From Pseudomonas sp. stari2 (GTDB lineage: Bacteria; Pseudomonadota; Gammaproteobacteria; Pseudomonadales; Pseudomonadaceae): a DNA stretch of 64,000 nt. The position numbers were made by a program, and so were the translations under genes. Location: assembly GCF_040760005.1 (NCBI RefSeq), contig NZ_CP099760.1:645001-709000 (forward strand), in the 5' to 3' direction. The notes beneath the pieces are model-generated. The model had not been told where the DNA came from. It worked only from the letters and a program-made list of their open reading frames with translations, and searched no databases. Shown piece by piece: positions 9,363-20,614 of the stretch. How positions within the stretch are numbered: the first letter of the stretch is position 1; each line of letters starts with the position of its first letter.

Positions 9363-11810
9363 TCAGAACAAATCGATCGGCGCCTGTTCATCCGCGGGCA
9401 GCGGACTACCCGGCGCTGTCCCATTGCCGATCTCGTTGACCGACGGCGGCGTGTCTTCGGCCTTGAACAGTTCGAAGTAGGCGCCTGCCGTGCTCGGGGA
9501 GGCTGCGCGGCCGCTGACCGGGTCTACCCGCAGGCTGAGGATGCCTTCCGGCTCCGGCTGGACATGCGGCGGCTTGTCCTTGAGCGCGGCGCTCATGTAG
9601 TTCATCCAGATCGGCAGCGCCACGGTGCCGCCGAACTCCCGGCGACCGAGGCTTTCCGGCTGGTCGAAACCGGTCCAGACCGTGGTCACGTAATCGGCGT
9701 TGTAACCGGAGAACCACGCATCCTTGGATTCGTTGGTAGTACCGGTTTTACCCGCGATGTCGCTGCGGCCCATGGCCAGTGCACGACGACCGGTGCCGAG
9801 CTTGATCACGTCCTGCAGCATGCTGTTGAGGATGTAGGTGGTGCGGCCATCGACGATGCGCTCGGCGACTGCCGGCACTTGTGGCACCGCTGCAGCGCTC
9901 GGTGCTTCACCCGGAACCGGTGCTGCACCGACGGTGATCGATTGAGTCGCCGGTGCCGCGATGCCGTCGGTAGCCGCGCCGCCCTGTGGCACGGTCGGCG
10001 GGTTGGCGACGAACAATGTGTCGCCATTGCGGCTTTCGATCTTGTCGATGATGTACGGGGTGATCTTGTAACCACCGTTGGCGAAGGTGCTCCAGCCGGT
10101 GGCGATTTCCATCGGGGTCAGGGTCGCGGTGCCCAGCGCCAGGGACAGGTTTGGCGGCAGATCCTGCTTGTTGAAACCGAAGCGGGTGATGTAGTCGATG
10201 GTCTTGCCTACGCCCATCGCCTGCAGCAGGCGGATCGAAACCAGGTTGCGCGACTTGTACAGCGCTTCACGCAGACGGATCGGGCCGAGGAAGGTGTTGG
10301 TGTCGTTCTTCGGGCGCCAGACCTTGTCCAGATACTCGTCGACGAACACGATCGGCGCGTCGTTGACCAGCGTGGCGGCGGTGTAGCCGTTATCCAGCGC
10401 GGCACTGTAGACGAATGGCTTGAAGCTCGAGCCCGGCTGACGCTTGGCCTGCGTCGCGCGGTTGTAGTTGCTCTGCTCGAAGGCGAAACCGCCGACCAGC
10501 GAACGGATCGCGCCGTTCTGCGGATCCAGCGACACCAACGCACCCTGGGCCTGCGGAATCTGGCTGAACTTCAGCGAATTGTTCGGCTGGCGCTGTACGC
10601 GCACCAGGTCGCCGACCTGCGCGACATCCGATGGCTGACGCGGTGCGGCGCCCATGCTGTTGGTATTGAGGAACGGACGGGCCCATTTCATGGTGTCCCA
10701 CGCCACGTGCTCTTCACCGGTCCGGGTCAGCACTTGCAGGCCGTTCTTGTCGACCTGGGTGACGATGGCCGGCTCGAGACTGCTGATGGTGCGTTGCTTG
10801 GTAAGCTCGACGGCCCAGGCTTCACGGGTCTTGCCCGGCAGGCGCGATTCAGGGCCACGGTAGCCGTGACGCTGGTCGTAGGTCATCAGGCCTTCGTGCA
10901 GCGCGGTGTTGGCCATTTCCTGCAGGTTGCTCGGCACCGTGGTGGTGACGCGGAAACCTTCGGTATAGGCGTCGCTGCCATAGCGGCCGACCATTTCGGC
11001 GCGGGCCATCTCGGCGATGTACGGCGCGTTCACTTCCGGGGTCGGCACGTGGTAGCTGGCGTTCAGCGGCTCGTTGATGGCAGCGGTGTAGTCGGCTTCG
11101 GTGATCTTGCCGAGCTTGTACATGCGCCCGAGGATCCAGTCGCGACGCTCCTTGCTGCGCGCCGGGTTGGCCAGCGGGTTGAAGCGCGAAGGGGCCTTCG
11201 GCAGGCCGGCGATCATCGCCATCTGCGCCAGGCTGACCTCGCGGATCGACTTGCCGTAATACACCTGCGCCGCCGCCTCGATGCCATAGGCGCGGTTGCC
11301 CAGATAAATCTTGTTCACGTACAGCTCAAGGATCTCGTCCTTGGTCAGCTGCCGTTCGATCTGCAGGGCCAGGAGGATTTCTGTGGTCTTGCGCGAGAAG
11401 CTGCGTTCGCTGGTCAGGAAGAAGTTCTTCGCCACCTGCATGGTGATGGTGCTGCCGCCGGACTGGATGTGCCCGCTCTTGACCAGTTGGGTCGCGGCAC
11501 GCATCAGGCTGCTCGGATCGACGCCATAGTGGTTGGCGAAGTTGTCGTCTTCAGCACTTAGTAACGCATTGATGAAATTGGGGGGAATGTCGGCGAAACG
11601 GATCGGTGTGCGGCGCATTTCGCCAAATTCTGCGATCAACTTGTTGTCGCTGCTGTACACCCGGAGGGGAATCTGCAACTGAATGCTTCTCAGCGCCTCC
11701 ACAGATGGCAAACCCGGACTAAGGTAAAGAAACGCGCCGCTGAGACCTAAAAGCAGTCCGCAGAAAACGGCGACGATGGACCAACCGAAGAATTTCAGCA
11801 GACGAATCAA
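9363..11810 (-). CDS. ponA: Penicillin-binding protein 1A, class A
   Basis: Bifunctional peptidoglycan synthase. One N-terminal membrane anchor (about residues 8-28) precedes a GT51 glycosyltransferase domain (LLSAEDDNFANHYGVD, GGSTITMQVAKN) and a transpeptidase domain with SSFK (active-site Ser), SRN and KTGTT motifs. About 815 residues. I choose the TTG at 11810 (product MIRLLKFFGWSIVAVFCG) because it matches the N-terminus of other Pseudomonas PonA proteins; the reading frame is open to 11867, but that stretch is not conserved. Divergent from pilM, as in P. aeruginosa. Confidence 0.93.
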   Translation of the reverse strand: MIRLLKFFGWSIVAVFCGLLLGLSGAFLYLSPGLPSVEALRSIQLQIPLRVYSSDNKLIAEFGEMRRTPIRFADIPPNFINALLSAEDDNFANHYGVDPSSLMRAATQLVKSGHIQSGGSTITMQVAKNFFLTSERSFSRKTTEILLALQIERQLTKDEILELYVNKIYLGNRAYGIEAAAQVYYGKSIREVSLAQMAMIAGLPKAPSRFNPLANPARSKERRDWILGRMYKLGKITEADYTAAINEPLNASYHVPTPEVNAPYIAEMARAEMVGRYGSDAYTEGFRVTTTVPSNLQEMANTALHEGLMTYDQRHGYRGPESRLPGKTREAWAVELTKQRTISSLEPAIVTQVDKNGLQVLTRTGEEHVAWDTMKWARPFLNTNSMGAAPRQPSDVAQVGDLVRVQRQPNNSLKFSQIPQAQGALVSLDPQNGAIRSLVGGFAFEQSNYNRATQAKRQPGSSFKPFVYSAALDNGYTAATLVNDAPIVFVDEYLDKVWRPKNDTNTFLGPIRLREALYKSRNLVSIRLLQAMGVGKTIDYITRFGFNKQDLPPNLSLALGTATLTPMEIATGWSTFANGGYKITPYIIDKIESRNGDTLFVANPPTVPQGGAATDGIAAPATQSITVGAAPVPGEAPSAAAVPQVPAVAERIVDGRTTYILNSMLQDVIKLGTGRRALAMGRSDIAGKTGTTNESKDAWFSGYNADYVTTVWTGFDQPESLGRREFGGTVALPIWMNYMSAALKDKPPHVQPEPEGILSLRVDPVSGRAASPSTAGAYFELFKAEDTPPSVNEIGNGTAPGSPLPADEQAPIDLF

Positions 11811-13090
<1,280 letters not shown>

Positions 13091-13091
<1 letters not shown>

Positions 13092-13657
13092 TGGCGCGGA
13101 TCAACCTTTTACCCTGGCGTGAGGAGCGCCGCGAAGAACGACGCAAACGCTTCCTGCTGACCCTGACCGGCGTAGTGGTCGGCTCGGTCGGCGCAGTCTT
13201 TATTGCTGCTGAGGTTTTCAGTACCGCCATTGAGCGGCAGCAGGTGCGCAACGATTACATCGGCAAGCAGATCGCCGTGGTGGATGAGCGGATCCAGCAG
13301 ATCAGCGAGCTCAAGGCGCGTCGCCAGCAGTTGGTGGAGCGGATGCGCATCATCCAGGACCTGCAGGCCAACCGGCAGGTCAGCGGGAGAATTTTCGATC
13401 AGCTGGCGCGCACCCTGCCCGACGGCGTCTATTTCACCAGCGTGAAGATGGTCGGCAAGACCCTGTCGATCAGTGGTGCGGCGGAATCGAACAACCGGGT
13501 CTCCGACCTGATGCGCAATCTTGAGGCGTCCGACTGGTTCGATGCGCCGACCCTGAACGAGGTCAAGGCAACCACGGCGGGGCAGCTGGATCAGGCCAAC
13601 GTGTTCCAGTTGACCGTCCATCAGACCCGGCCGAAAAACCTGGAGGACGACCAATGA
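13091..13657 (+). CDS. pilN: PilN, type IV pilus assembly protein
   Basis: Bitopic inner-membrane protein, 188 residues. The N-terminal INLLPWREERREERR motif is the cytoplasmic PilM-binding segment. One membrane helix (about residues 22-44) is followed by a periplasmic coiled coil and ferredoxin-like domain that pairs with PilO. The ATG overlaps the pilM stop. Confidence 0.96.
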
Positions 13658-14277
13658 AACCGTCCGAATGGCTGGCCAGCCTGCGCAATATCGACTTCAA
13701 CGACCTGGATACCAGCAACATCGGCTCCTGGCCGCCGGCCGTGAAAGGCCTGGCCGGGGCGCTATTGATGATTCTGGTGCTGGCCCTGGGCTACAACTTT
13801 TTCGTCAGCGACATGGAAAACCAGCTTGAGCTCAAGCGTACAGAGGAAGCCACGCTCAAGGAGCAGTTCTCCAGCAAGGCGCACCTGGCGGCCAATCTCG
13901 AGCTGTACACCCAGCAGATGAAGGAAATGGAGAACTCGTTTGGCGTCCTGCTGCGGCAATTGCCCAGCGACACCGAAGTGCCGGGGCTGCTGGAAGACAT
14001 CACGCGCACCGGTCTGGGCAGCGGTCTTGAATTCGAGGAGATCAAGCTGTTGCCGGAGGTGACGCAGCAGTTCTACATCGAATTGCCGATCCAGATCACC
14101 GTCACGGGTGCCTATCACGACCTCGCCACTTTCGTCAGCGGTGTGGCCGGGTTGCCGCGGATCGTGACGCTGCACGACTTCGAGCTGGCACCGGCCAACC
14201 CGGAAGGCGGGACGAAGTTGCGCATGAGCATCCTCGCCAAGACGTACCGTTACAACGACAAGGGGCTGCAAAAATGA
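13654..14277 (+). CDS. pilO: PilO, type IV pilus assembly protein
   Basis: Bitopic inner-membrane partner of PilN, 207 residues. A short cytoplasmic tail is followed by one transmembrane helix (about residues 30-50, GLAGALLMILVLALGYNFF), a periplasmic coiled coil and a C-terminal ferredoxin-like domain. It overlaps pilN by 4 bases (ATGA), indicating translational coupling. Confidence 0.96.
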   Translation: MKPSEWLASLRNIDFNDLDTSNIGSWPPAVKGLAGALLMILVLALGYNFFVSDMENQLELKRTEEATLKEQFSSKAHLAANLELYTQQMKEMENSFGVLLRQLPSDTEVPGLLEDITRTGLGSGLEFEEIKLLPEVTQQFYIELPIQITVTGAYHDLATFVSGVAGLPRIVTLHDFELAPANPEGGTKLRMSILAKTYRYNDKGLQK

Positions 14278-14798
14278 GCCCGATCCGTTTCCTTCTATTG
14301 TCGACCTTGACGCTGGGCTTGAGCGGTTGCGGCGGCAACGACTTCAGCGATCTCGACGCTTACATGAATGAAGTGCGCCTGCGGCCGCCGGGCAAGATCG
14401 AGCCGACGCCGACCTTTCGTTCCTACCAGACGTTCACCTATAGCGCCGCCAGCCTGCGCAGCCCGTTCTCGCGTCAGGTGCGGGTCGATCTGGCCGGGCA
14501 GCAGCACGGCTCGCGCAACGTCAAGCCGGATCCGACACGGGTCAAGCAATACCTCGAAGGTTTCAACATCGAGCAATTCGAGATGGTCGGCACGATCGCC
14601 AATGCGTCCGGCTCCTTTGCGCTGCTGCGCGGAGCGGGCGGGGTGCATCGGCTGAAAGTCGGCGATTACCTGGGGCGCAACGACGGGCGCATCGTCGCGA
14701 TCAGTGCCACCCAGGTCGATGTGGTCGAAATCGTTCCCGATGGCGAAGGCGCCTGGCTGGAGCGGCCGCGCACCATTCCTTTGAAAGAGCACTCATAG
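14274..14798 (+). CDS. pilP: PilP, type IV pilus lipoprotein
   Basis: 174-residue inner-membrane lipoprotein connecting PilN/PilO to the PilQ secretin. The signal peptide ends in the lipobox LSGC (Cys19). A low-complexity linker leads to a beta-rich C-terminal domain (GVHRLKVGDYLGRNDGRIVA) that contacts secretin N domains. It overlaps pilO by 4 bases. Confidence 0.95.
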   Translation: MSPIRFLLLSTLTLGLSGCGGNDFSDLDAYMNEVRLRPPGKIEPTPTFRSYQTFTYSAASLRSPFSRQVRVDLAGQQHGSRNVKPDPTRVKQYLEGFNIEQFEMVGTIANASGSFALLRGAGGVHRLKVGDYLGRNDGRIVAISATQVDVVEIVPDGEGAWLERPRTIPLKEHS

Positions 14799-14811
14799 TG
14801 GAAGTCGAACA

Positions 14812-16890
14812 ATGAACAGGATTTTCTCCACCCTCGGTTTTTCGCTATGGATAGCGCTGCTGTCGCCGATGGTTCAAGCGGCAAATCTGAAGACGCTGGA
14901 CGTGGCGGCGCTGCCGGGCGATCGCGTCGAGTTGAAGCTATCGTTCGACGGCCCACCGCCACAGCCCAAGGGCTACACCACCGATTCGCCGGCGCGGATC
15001 GCTCTGGATCTGCCGGGAGTGGTCAGCCAGCTCGCGAGCAAGACTCGTGACCTCGGTAGCGGTAATGCGCGCACTGCCACAGTGGTCGAGGCCAACGACC
15101 GTACCCGGTTGATCATCAATCTGACGCAACTGGCGCCGTATGACACCCGGGTCGAGGGGAATACGTTGTTCGTGGTGGTCGGGCAAGGTTCCAAAGTCAC
15201 CGCGCCGCGACCTGCCACCAAGGCTCCACGTGCGACACCGGTGGCGGCACCGGTCCGGACGTTCGCGCCGACCGCCAGGGCCATCCGAGGCGTGGACTTC
15301 CAGCGCGGCACGGCGGGCGAGGGCAATGTCGTCATCGACCTGTCCGACCCGACCATCGCGCCGGACATCCAGGAACATGACGGCAAGATCATTCTCAATT
15401 TCGCTCGCACCCAACTGCCCGAACCGTTGCGGGTGCGTCTCGACGTCAAGGATTTCGCCACCCCGGTGCAGTTCGTCAATGCTGGTGTCAGCGGTGATCG
15501 AGCGACCATCACCGTCGAGCCCAGCGGCACGTTCGACTATTCCACTTACCAGACCGACAACAAGCTGACCGTGAGCATCCGGCCGTTGACCGTCGATGAC
15601 CTGCAAAAGCGCAATGCTGACCGCAACACTTATAGCGGCGAAAAGCTTTCGCTGAATTTCCAGGACATCGATGTGCGTTCGGTGCTGCAACTGATCGCCG
15701 ATTTCACCAACCTCAATCTGGTCGCCAGCGACACGGTGCAGGGCGGAATCACCCTGCGTCTGCAAAACGTGCCGTGGGATCAGGCGCTGGATCTAGTGCT
15801 CAAGACCAAAGGCCTGGACAAGCGCAAAGTCGGAAATGTGTTGCTGGTGGCGCCGGCGGATGAAATCGCCGCCCGCGAACGGCAGGAACTGGAGTCGCAG
15901 AAGCAGATCGCCGAGCTGGCGCCGCTGCGCCGTGAACTGTTGCAAGTGAATTACGCCAAGGCCGCGGATATCGCCAAGTTGTTCCAGTCGGTCACCAGCG
16001 CCGAGGCCAAAGTCGACGAACGGGGTTCGATCACCGTCGATGAGCGCACCAACAACATCATCGCCTACCAGACCCAGGATCGTCTCGACGAGCTGCGGCG
16101 GATCGTGGCGCAACTGGATATCCCGGTGCGTCAGGTGATGATCGAGGCACGGATCGTCGAGGCCAACGTCGATTACGACAAGAGCCTGGGCGTTCGCTGG
16201 GGCGGATCGATCCAGAACAAGGGCAATTGGAATACCTCCGGGGTCAGCAACGGCTCGTCGACCACCATTGGTACGCCGGGCAGCACCAGCACCAACTCGC
16301 CGTTCGTCGACATGGGTACAGTCAACAACACCTCCGGGATCGGCATTGCGTTCATCACCGACAACGTCTTGCTGGACCTTGAGCTGACGGCGATGGAGAA
16401 GACCGGCAACGGGGAGATCGTCTCGCAGCCCAAGGTGGTCACCTCCGACAAGGAGACCGCGAAGATCCTCAAGGGCACCGAGATTCCGTATCAGGAAGCC
16501 AGCTCCAGCGGCGCTACATCGGTGTCGTTCAAGGAGGCCTCGCTGTCGCTGGAGGTCACGCCGCAGATCACCCCGGACAATCGCATCATCATGGAGGTGA
16601 AGGTCACCAAGGACGAACCGGACTACCTGAACAAAGTGCAGGATGTACCGCCGATCAAGAAAAACGAGGTCAATGCCAAGGTACTTGTGAACGACGGCGA
16701 GACCATCGTGATTGGCGGGGTTTTCTCAAATACTCAAAGCAAGGTCGTAGATAAGGTGCCATTTCTTGGCGATGTGCCGTATCTTGGCCGCCTTTTCCGG
16801 CGTGATGTAGTTTCGGAGAAAAAATCCGAGCTGCTGGTATTCCTCACTCCGCGTATCATGAATAACCAGGCGATTGCTGTGAGTCGTTGA
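14812..16890 (+). CDS. pilQ: PilQ, type IV pilus outer-membrane secretin
   Basis: Forms the outer-membrane channel through which the pilus emerges. 692 residues: signal peptide to about residue 24 (MVQAA), two N-terminal AMIN domains that bind peptidoglycan, an STN/secretin-N region ([20 protein letters not shown]), and a C-terminal secretin domain ending with the FLTPRIM signature. A Ser/Thr/Gly/Asn-rich loop near residues 470-500 is typical of secretins. Last pil gene; aroK follows after 4 bases. Confidence 0.96.
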   Translation: MNRIFSTLGFSLWIALLSPMVQAANLKTLDVAALPGDRVELKLSFDGPPPQPKGYTTDSPARIALDLPGVVSQLASKTRDLGSGNARTATVVEANDRTRLIINLTQLAPYDTRVEGNTLFVVVGQGSKVTAPRPATKAPRATPVAAPVRTFAPTARAIRGVDFQRGTAGEGNVVIDLSDPTIAPDIQEHDGKIILNFARTQLPEPLRVRLDVKDFATPVQFVNAGVSGDRATITVEPSGTFDYSTYQTDNKLTVSIRPLTVDDLQKRNADRNTYSGEKLSLNFQDIDVRSVLQLIADFTNLNLVASDTVQGGITLRLQNVPWDQALDLVLKTKGLDKRKVGNVLLVAPADEIAARERQELESQKQIAELAPLRRELLQVNYAKAADIAKLFQSVTSAEAKVDERGSITVDERTNNIIAYQTQDRLDELRRIVAQLDIPVRQVMIEARIVEANVDYDKSLGVRWGGSIQNKGNWNTSGVSNGSSTTIGTPGSTSTNSPFVDMGTVNNTSGIGIAFITDNVLLDLELTAMEKTGNGEIVSQPKVVTSDKETAKILKGTEIPYQEASSSGATSVSFKEASLSLEVTPQITPDNRIIMEVKVTKDEPDYLNKVQDVPPIKKNEVNAKVLVNDGETIVIGGVFSNTQSKVVDKVPFLGDVPYLGRLFRRDVVSEKKSELLVFLTPRIMNNQAIAVSR

Positions 16891-16894
16891 TTCT

Positions 16895-17413
16895 GTGCGA
16901 AATTTGATTCTTGTAGGACCGATGGGGGCTGGAAAAAGCACCATCGGCCGATTACTGGCCAAAGAGCTGCGCCTGCCGTTCAAGGATTCCGACAAGGAAA
17001 TTGAACTGCGTACGGGCGCCAATATCCCGTGGATCTTCGACAAGGAAGGCGAGCCCGGTTTTCGTGATCGTGAGCAGGCGATGATCGCCGAGCTGTGCGC
17101 GTTCGACGGCGTAGTGCTGGCGACGGGCGGCGGCGCGGTGATGCGCGACGCCAACCGCAAGGCCCTGCACGAGGGCGGGCGGGTGGTGTATCTGCACGCC
17201 TCTGTCGAACAGCAGGTCGGCCGGACTTCCCGCGACCGCAATCGCCCGCTGCTGCGCACAGCCAATCCCGAGAAAACCCTGCGCGACCTGCTGGCGATCC
17301 GCGATCCGCTTTATCGGGAAATCGCCGATCTGGTGGTGGAAACCGACGAGCGGCCGCCACGCATGGTGGTGCTCGACATTCTTGACCGTCTGGCGCAACT
17401 TCCACCCCGTTAA
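16895..17413 (+). CDS. aroK: Shikimate kinase, GTG start
   Basis: Phosphorylates shikimate in aromatic amino acid synthesis; 172 residues from a GTG. Walker [10 protein letters not shown] is at residues 8-16, with shikimate-binding DSD and GFRDRE, the GGGAV loop, and the lid RDRNRPLL. Tightly linked behind pilQ and followed by aroB, as in other gammaproteobacteria. Its product pathway supplies chorismate and so, indirectly, aromatic precursors for the pigment cluster in this window. Confidence 0.96.
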   Translation: MRNLILVGPMGAGKSTIGRLLAKELRLPFKDSDKEIELRTGANIPWIFDKEGEPGFRDREQAMIAELCAFDGVVLATGGGAVMRDANRKALHEGGRVVYLHASVEQQVGRTSRDRNRPLLRTANPEKTLRDLLAIRDPLYREIADLVVETDERPPRMVVLDILDRLAQLPPR

Positions 17414-17554
17414 AGCGTCGCCCGAAATGCGCTATCCTCGGCGTCCTGTCGAGGGTTGTGGCGGATCGCACGCAAGCGGCGTCACACCTTTCAAGACCGG
17501 GGACATCCGATAATTCAAGGCAGGACGCCTGCTTCCATCTTCACGTGGGGACAC

Positions 17555-18655
17555 ATGCAGACACTCAAGGTCGATCTAGGCGAGCGCAGCTACCCGATTC
17601 ATATTGGCGAAGGACTGTTGGATCAGCCTGAATTGCTGGCTCCGCACATTCACGGGCGGCAAGTGGCAATCATCTCCAACGAGACCGTTGCGCCGCTCTA
17701 TCTCGAGCGTCTGACCCGCAGTCTTTCGCAGTTTTCGGTAGTTTCCGTGGTGCTGCCGGACGGCGAAGCCTTCAAGAACTGGGAAACCCTGCAACTGATC
17801 TTCGACGGTCTGCTGACCGCTCGTCACGACCGCCGCACCACGGTGATCGCCCTCGGTGGCGGTGTGATCGGCGACATGGCCGGCTTTGCGGCCGCCTGCT
17901 ACCAGCGCGGCGTCGATTTCATCCAAATCCCTACCACGCTGCTGTCCCAGGTCGATTCGTCGGTGGGCGGCAAGACCGGCATCAACCATCCGCTGGGCAA
18001 GAACATGGTCGGCGCGTTCTATCAGCCGAACGTGGTGCTGATCGATACGGCGTCCCTGAAAACCCTGCCAGCGCGTGAGTTGTCCGCGGGCCTGGCGGAG
18101 GTCATCAAGTACGGCCTGATCTGCGACGAGCCGTTTCTGACCTGGCTCGAAGACAACGTCGACGCCCTGCGCGCGCTGGATCAGAAAGCCCTGACCTATG
18201 CCATCGAGCGCTCCTGCGCGGCCAAGGCTGCGGTGGTCGGCGCCGATGAGAAAGAAACCGGTGTACGCGCCACGCTCAACCTCGGCCACACCTTCGGCCA
18301 CGCCATCGAAACCCACATGGGCTATGGTGTCTGGTTGCACGGTGAAGCGGTCGCTGCTGGCACGGTAATGGCGATGGAAATGTCCGCGCGCCTCGGCTGG
18401 ATCAGCGAGCAGGAGCGCGATCGCGGCATTCGTCTGTTCCAGCGCGCCGGCCTGCCGGTGGTTCCGCCTGAAGAGATGACCGAAGCCGATTTTCTTGAAC
18501 ACATGGCAATTGACAAAAAAGTGATCGACGGTCGTCTGCGCCTGGTGCTGCTGCGCCGGATGGGCGAAGCGGTAGTGACCGACGATTATCCGAAAGAGGT
18601 TCTACAGGCAACGCTGGGAGCGGATTACCGCGCTCTGGCTCAGCTTAAAGGTTAA
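17555..18655 (+). CDS. aroB: 3-dehydroquinate synthase
   Basis: Converts DAHP to 3-dehydroquinate, the second shikimate-pathway step; NAD- and metal-dependent. 366 residues from [20 protein letters not shown]. The NAD loop is [11 protein letters not shown]; metal ligands are the Glu in LAEVIKYGL and the His residues in [10 protein letters not shown] and WLHGEAV. An in-frame extension to 17456 is not conserved. A 141-bp gap separates it from aroK. Confidence 0.96.
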   Translation: MQTLKVDLGERSYPIHIGEGLLDQPELLAPHIHGRQVAIISNETVAPLYLERLTRSLSQFSVVSVVLPDGEAFKNWETLQLIFDGLLTARHDRRTTVIALGGGVIGDMAGFAAACYQRGVDFIQIPTTLLSQVDSSVGGKTGINHPLGKNMVGAFYQPNVVLIDTASLKTLPARELSAGLAEVIKYGLICDEPFLTWLEDNVDALRALDQKALTYAIERSCAAKAAVVGADEKETGVRATLNLGHTFGHAIETHMGYGVWLHGEAVAAGTVMAMEMSARLGWISEQERDRGIRLFQRAGLPVVPPEEMTEADFLEHMAIDKKVIDGRLRLVLLRRMGEAVVTDDYPKEVLQATLGADYRALAQLKG

Positions 18656-18665
18656 TAAGATTCCG

Positions 18666-20264
18666 ATGACTAGTTTGCATGCCGACGAGGCGTTCCTCGG
18701 CCATTTCCAGTTAAGTCATGACCCTTTTGCTCCACGGGTCCCGGGCTTCAAATTCTTCCCGGCCCAGCGCAAACCGGTGCTGGGTCAACTGCACCACCTG
18801 GCGCGTTACAGCCAGTTGCTGCTGGTGGTCACCGGCCCTCAAGGCAGCGGAAAGACGTTGCTGCGTCAGGCGCTGGTGGCGAGCACCAACAAGCAGTCGG
18901 TTCAAAGTGTTGTAGTTTCCGCCCGTGGCGCTGGCGATGCCGCCGGTGTGCTGCGTCAGGTTGCCCAGGCGCTGGACGTGGCCCAGGCCGAAGTCGGTGC
19001 GATCCTCGATCAGGTCGTACAGCTGGCGCTGACCGGCCAGGAGGTCTATCTGCTGGTGGACGATGCCGAGCAGCTCGACGAGTCCGCCCTCGAAGCCTTG
19101 ATGGCTTTGGGTGCCGGCGCACCGGAAGGCCGACCGCATGTGTTCCTGTTCGGTGAGTCGTCGCTGATTGCCCAGCTTGAGGCGCTGCACCTTGAAGAAG
19201 AGCGCTTCCACGTCATCGAATTGCAGCCGTACACAGAAGAAGAAACCCGCGAATATCTCGACCAGCGGCTAGAAGGTGCGGGCCGGGGTGTCGAACTTTT
19301 CACCGCGGATCAGATCTCTGATATTCACGAAAGCTCCGAGGGTTGGCCGGGCAACATCAACCAGGTCGCTCGCGATGCTCTGATCGAAGTCATGATTGCC
19401 AGCCGCTCTGCGGTCAAGCGTCCAAGTATGGGGTTCAACATGCCGAAGAAACACGTATTGGCGATTTCCGCCGTCGTCGTGGTGGCGGTCGCTGCCGCCT
19501 GGCTGATGCCCGGTCGCAACAAGGCGCCGACCACCGGCGCACCGGCCAACGAACAGGCACAGCTGCCATTGGGCCAGGGTGGCGCGCCGAACGTGGAGTT
19601 CGCCGGTAACACCCAGCCGATGCCGTTGCCGCTGGTCGGCAATTCGCAACCGGTCATGCGCAAGCCATTGGCCGAAGCGGCCGGCGGGATCACCGAAGGT
19701 GACGACGGCGTACCGCTGGAAGGCTCGAGCAATACACCGCCGACCGTGACGACCACCGCGCCACCGGCCGGCGTGCCTGCCGGTCCTGCGCCAACGCCGG
19801 TTCCGGTCCCGGCGGCCAAACCGACGCCGGCACCGACTCAGGTTGCCACGGCCAAGCCAGCGCCTGCTCCGGCTGCGCCAGTCGCCAAGCCAGCTCCGGC
19901 GCCTGCCAAGCCTGTCGCTGCGGCCAAACCGGCCGAGAAAGCCACCGAGAAGCCGGTCACCGTCGCCAAGGCCGCCGGTGGCAACTGGTATGCCGGTCAA
20001 GCCCCGGGCAACTACGTGGTGCAGATCCTCGGCACCAGCTCCGAAGCGGCTGCGCAAAGCTTCGTCAAGGAGCAGGGCGGCGAGTACCGTTATTTCAAGA
20101 AAGTCCTCAACGGCAAGCCGCTCTACGTGATCACCTATGGCAGCTTTGCCAATCGTGATGCGGCCGTTTCTGCCATCAAGGCCTTGCCAGCGAAGGTTCA
20201 GGCTGGTAAACCTTGGCCTCGCACTGTCGCCAGCGTCCAACAGGAACTGGCAACAACTCGCTGA
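18666..20264 (+). CDS. DamX-like AAA/SPOR protein
   Basis: 532-residue inner-membrane protein with an N-terminal ExeA-like P-loop ATPase (Walker A GPQGSGKT at 57-64, Walker B LLVDDAEQ), a single membrane helix near residues 262-281, a very Ala/Pro-rich periplasmic linker (PAP and AKP repeats), and a C-terminal SPOR domain starting near WYAGQAPGNYVVQILG. In E. coli the aroKB-damX order is conserved, and DamX is a septal SPOR protein linked to division; here the ATPase domain is retained. Ten bases after aroB. Confidence 0.88.
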   Translation: MTSLHADEAFLGHFQLSHDPFAPRVPGFKFFPAQRKPVLGQLHHLARYSQLLLVVTGPQGSGKTLLRQALVASTNKQSVQSVVVSARGAGDAAGVLRQVAQALDVAQAEVGAILDQVVQLALTGQEVYLLVDDAEQLDESALEALMALGAGAPEGRPHVFLFGESSLIAQLEALHLEEERFHVIELQPYTEEETREYLDQRLEGAGRGVELFTADQISDIHESSEGWPGNINQVARDALIEVMIASRSAVKRPSMGFNMPKKHVLAISAVVVVAVAAAWLMPGRNKAPTTGAPANEQAQLPLGQGGAPNVEFAGNTQPMPLPLVGNSQPVMRKPLAEAAGGITEGDDGVPLEGSSNTPPTVTTTAPPAGVPAGPAPTPVPVPAAKPTPAPTQVATAKPAPAPAAPVAKPAPAPAKPVAAAKPAEKATEKPVTVAKAAGGNWYAGQAPGNYVVQILGTSSEAAAQSFVKEQGGEYRYFKKVLNGKPLYVITYGSFANRDAAVSAIKALPAKVQAGKPWPRTVASVQQELATTR

Positions 20265-20614
20265 AGATTCGGCGGCCTTACCCAGGCCGCCACTCCAAGC
20301 ACCTCAAAATTTCTACAAGTGCGCGCCGCCCTTACGGGTCGCGTGCCTTGTGGTGTCTGCGTCACAGTAGTCTTTGAGTCGTTGCGGTCAAAATTAAAAA
20401 AGTTTTGACTAGCACAGCAGATCGCTTTAAACCTTTCACAAATGCGACATGAGTTTGCGACATTTCGTCGTCAAATTTGTGAGCCTCTGTGTCGCTGTGT
20501 ACAATGACCACCCTTTTGCCCCCGCTAAGCCGGCGTACGTTCGGCGCGAGATGCAAGTGGTTGAATTGAAAAGAAATTTGCCTCGAAAAGAGGCAGCCTG
20601 GTGAGAAAGTGTCT
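20265..20614 (+). promoter_or_regulatory. gltBD control region: hairpin, repeats and sigma-70 promoter
   Basis: 350-bp gap with no gene. A GC hairpin (GGCGGCCT/AGGCCGCC, 20271-20291) without a T tract follows the DamX-like gene. A strong sigma-70 promoter is present: TTGTGA (20477-20482), a 17-base spacer and TACAAT (20500-20505), giving a leader of about 100 bases before gltB. Just upstream are two direct copies of TGCGACAT (20443-20450 and 20456-20463), inside an inverted repeat CACAAAT/ATTTGTG (20437-20443 and 20475-20481) whose right arm covers the -35. That is a plausible operator. Confidence 0.6.

Noticed and set aside
9216..11561. Open frame of 781 codons opposite ponA
   Set aside because: Shadow of the ponA codons; begins inside the terminator region, has no ribosome site and no recognisable fold.
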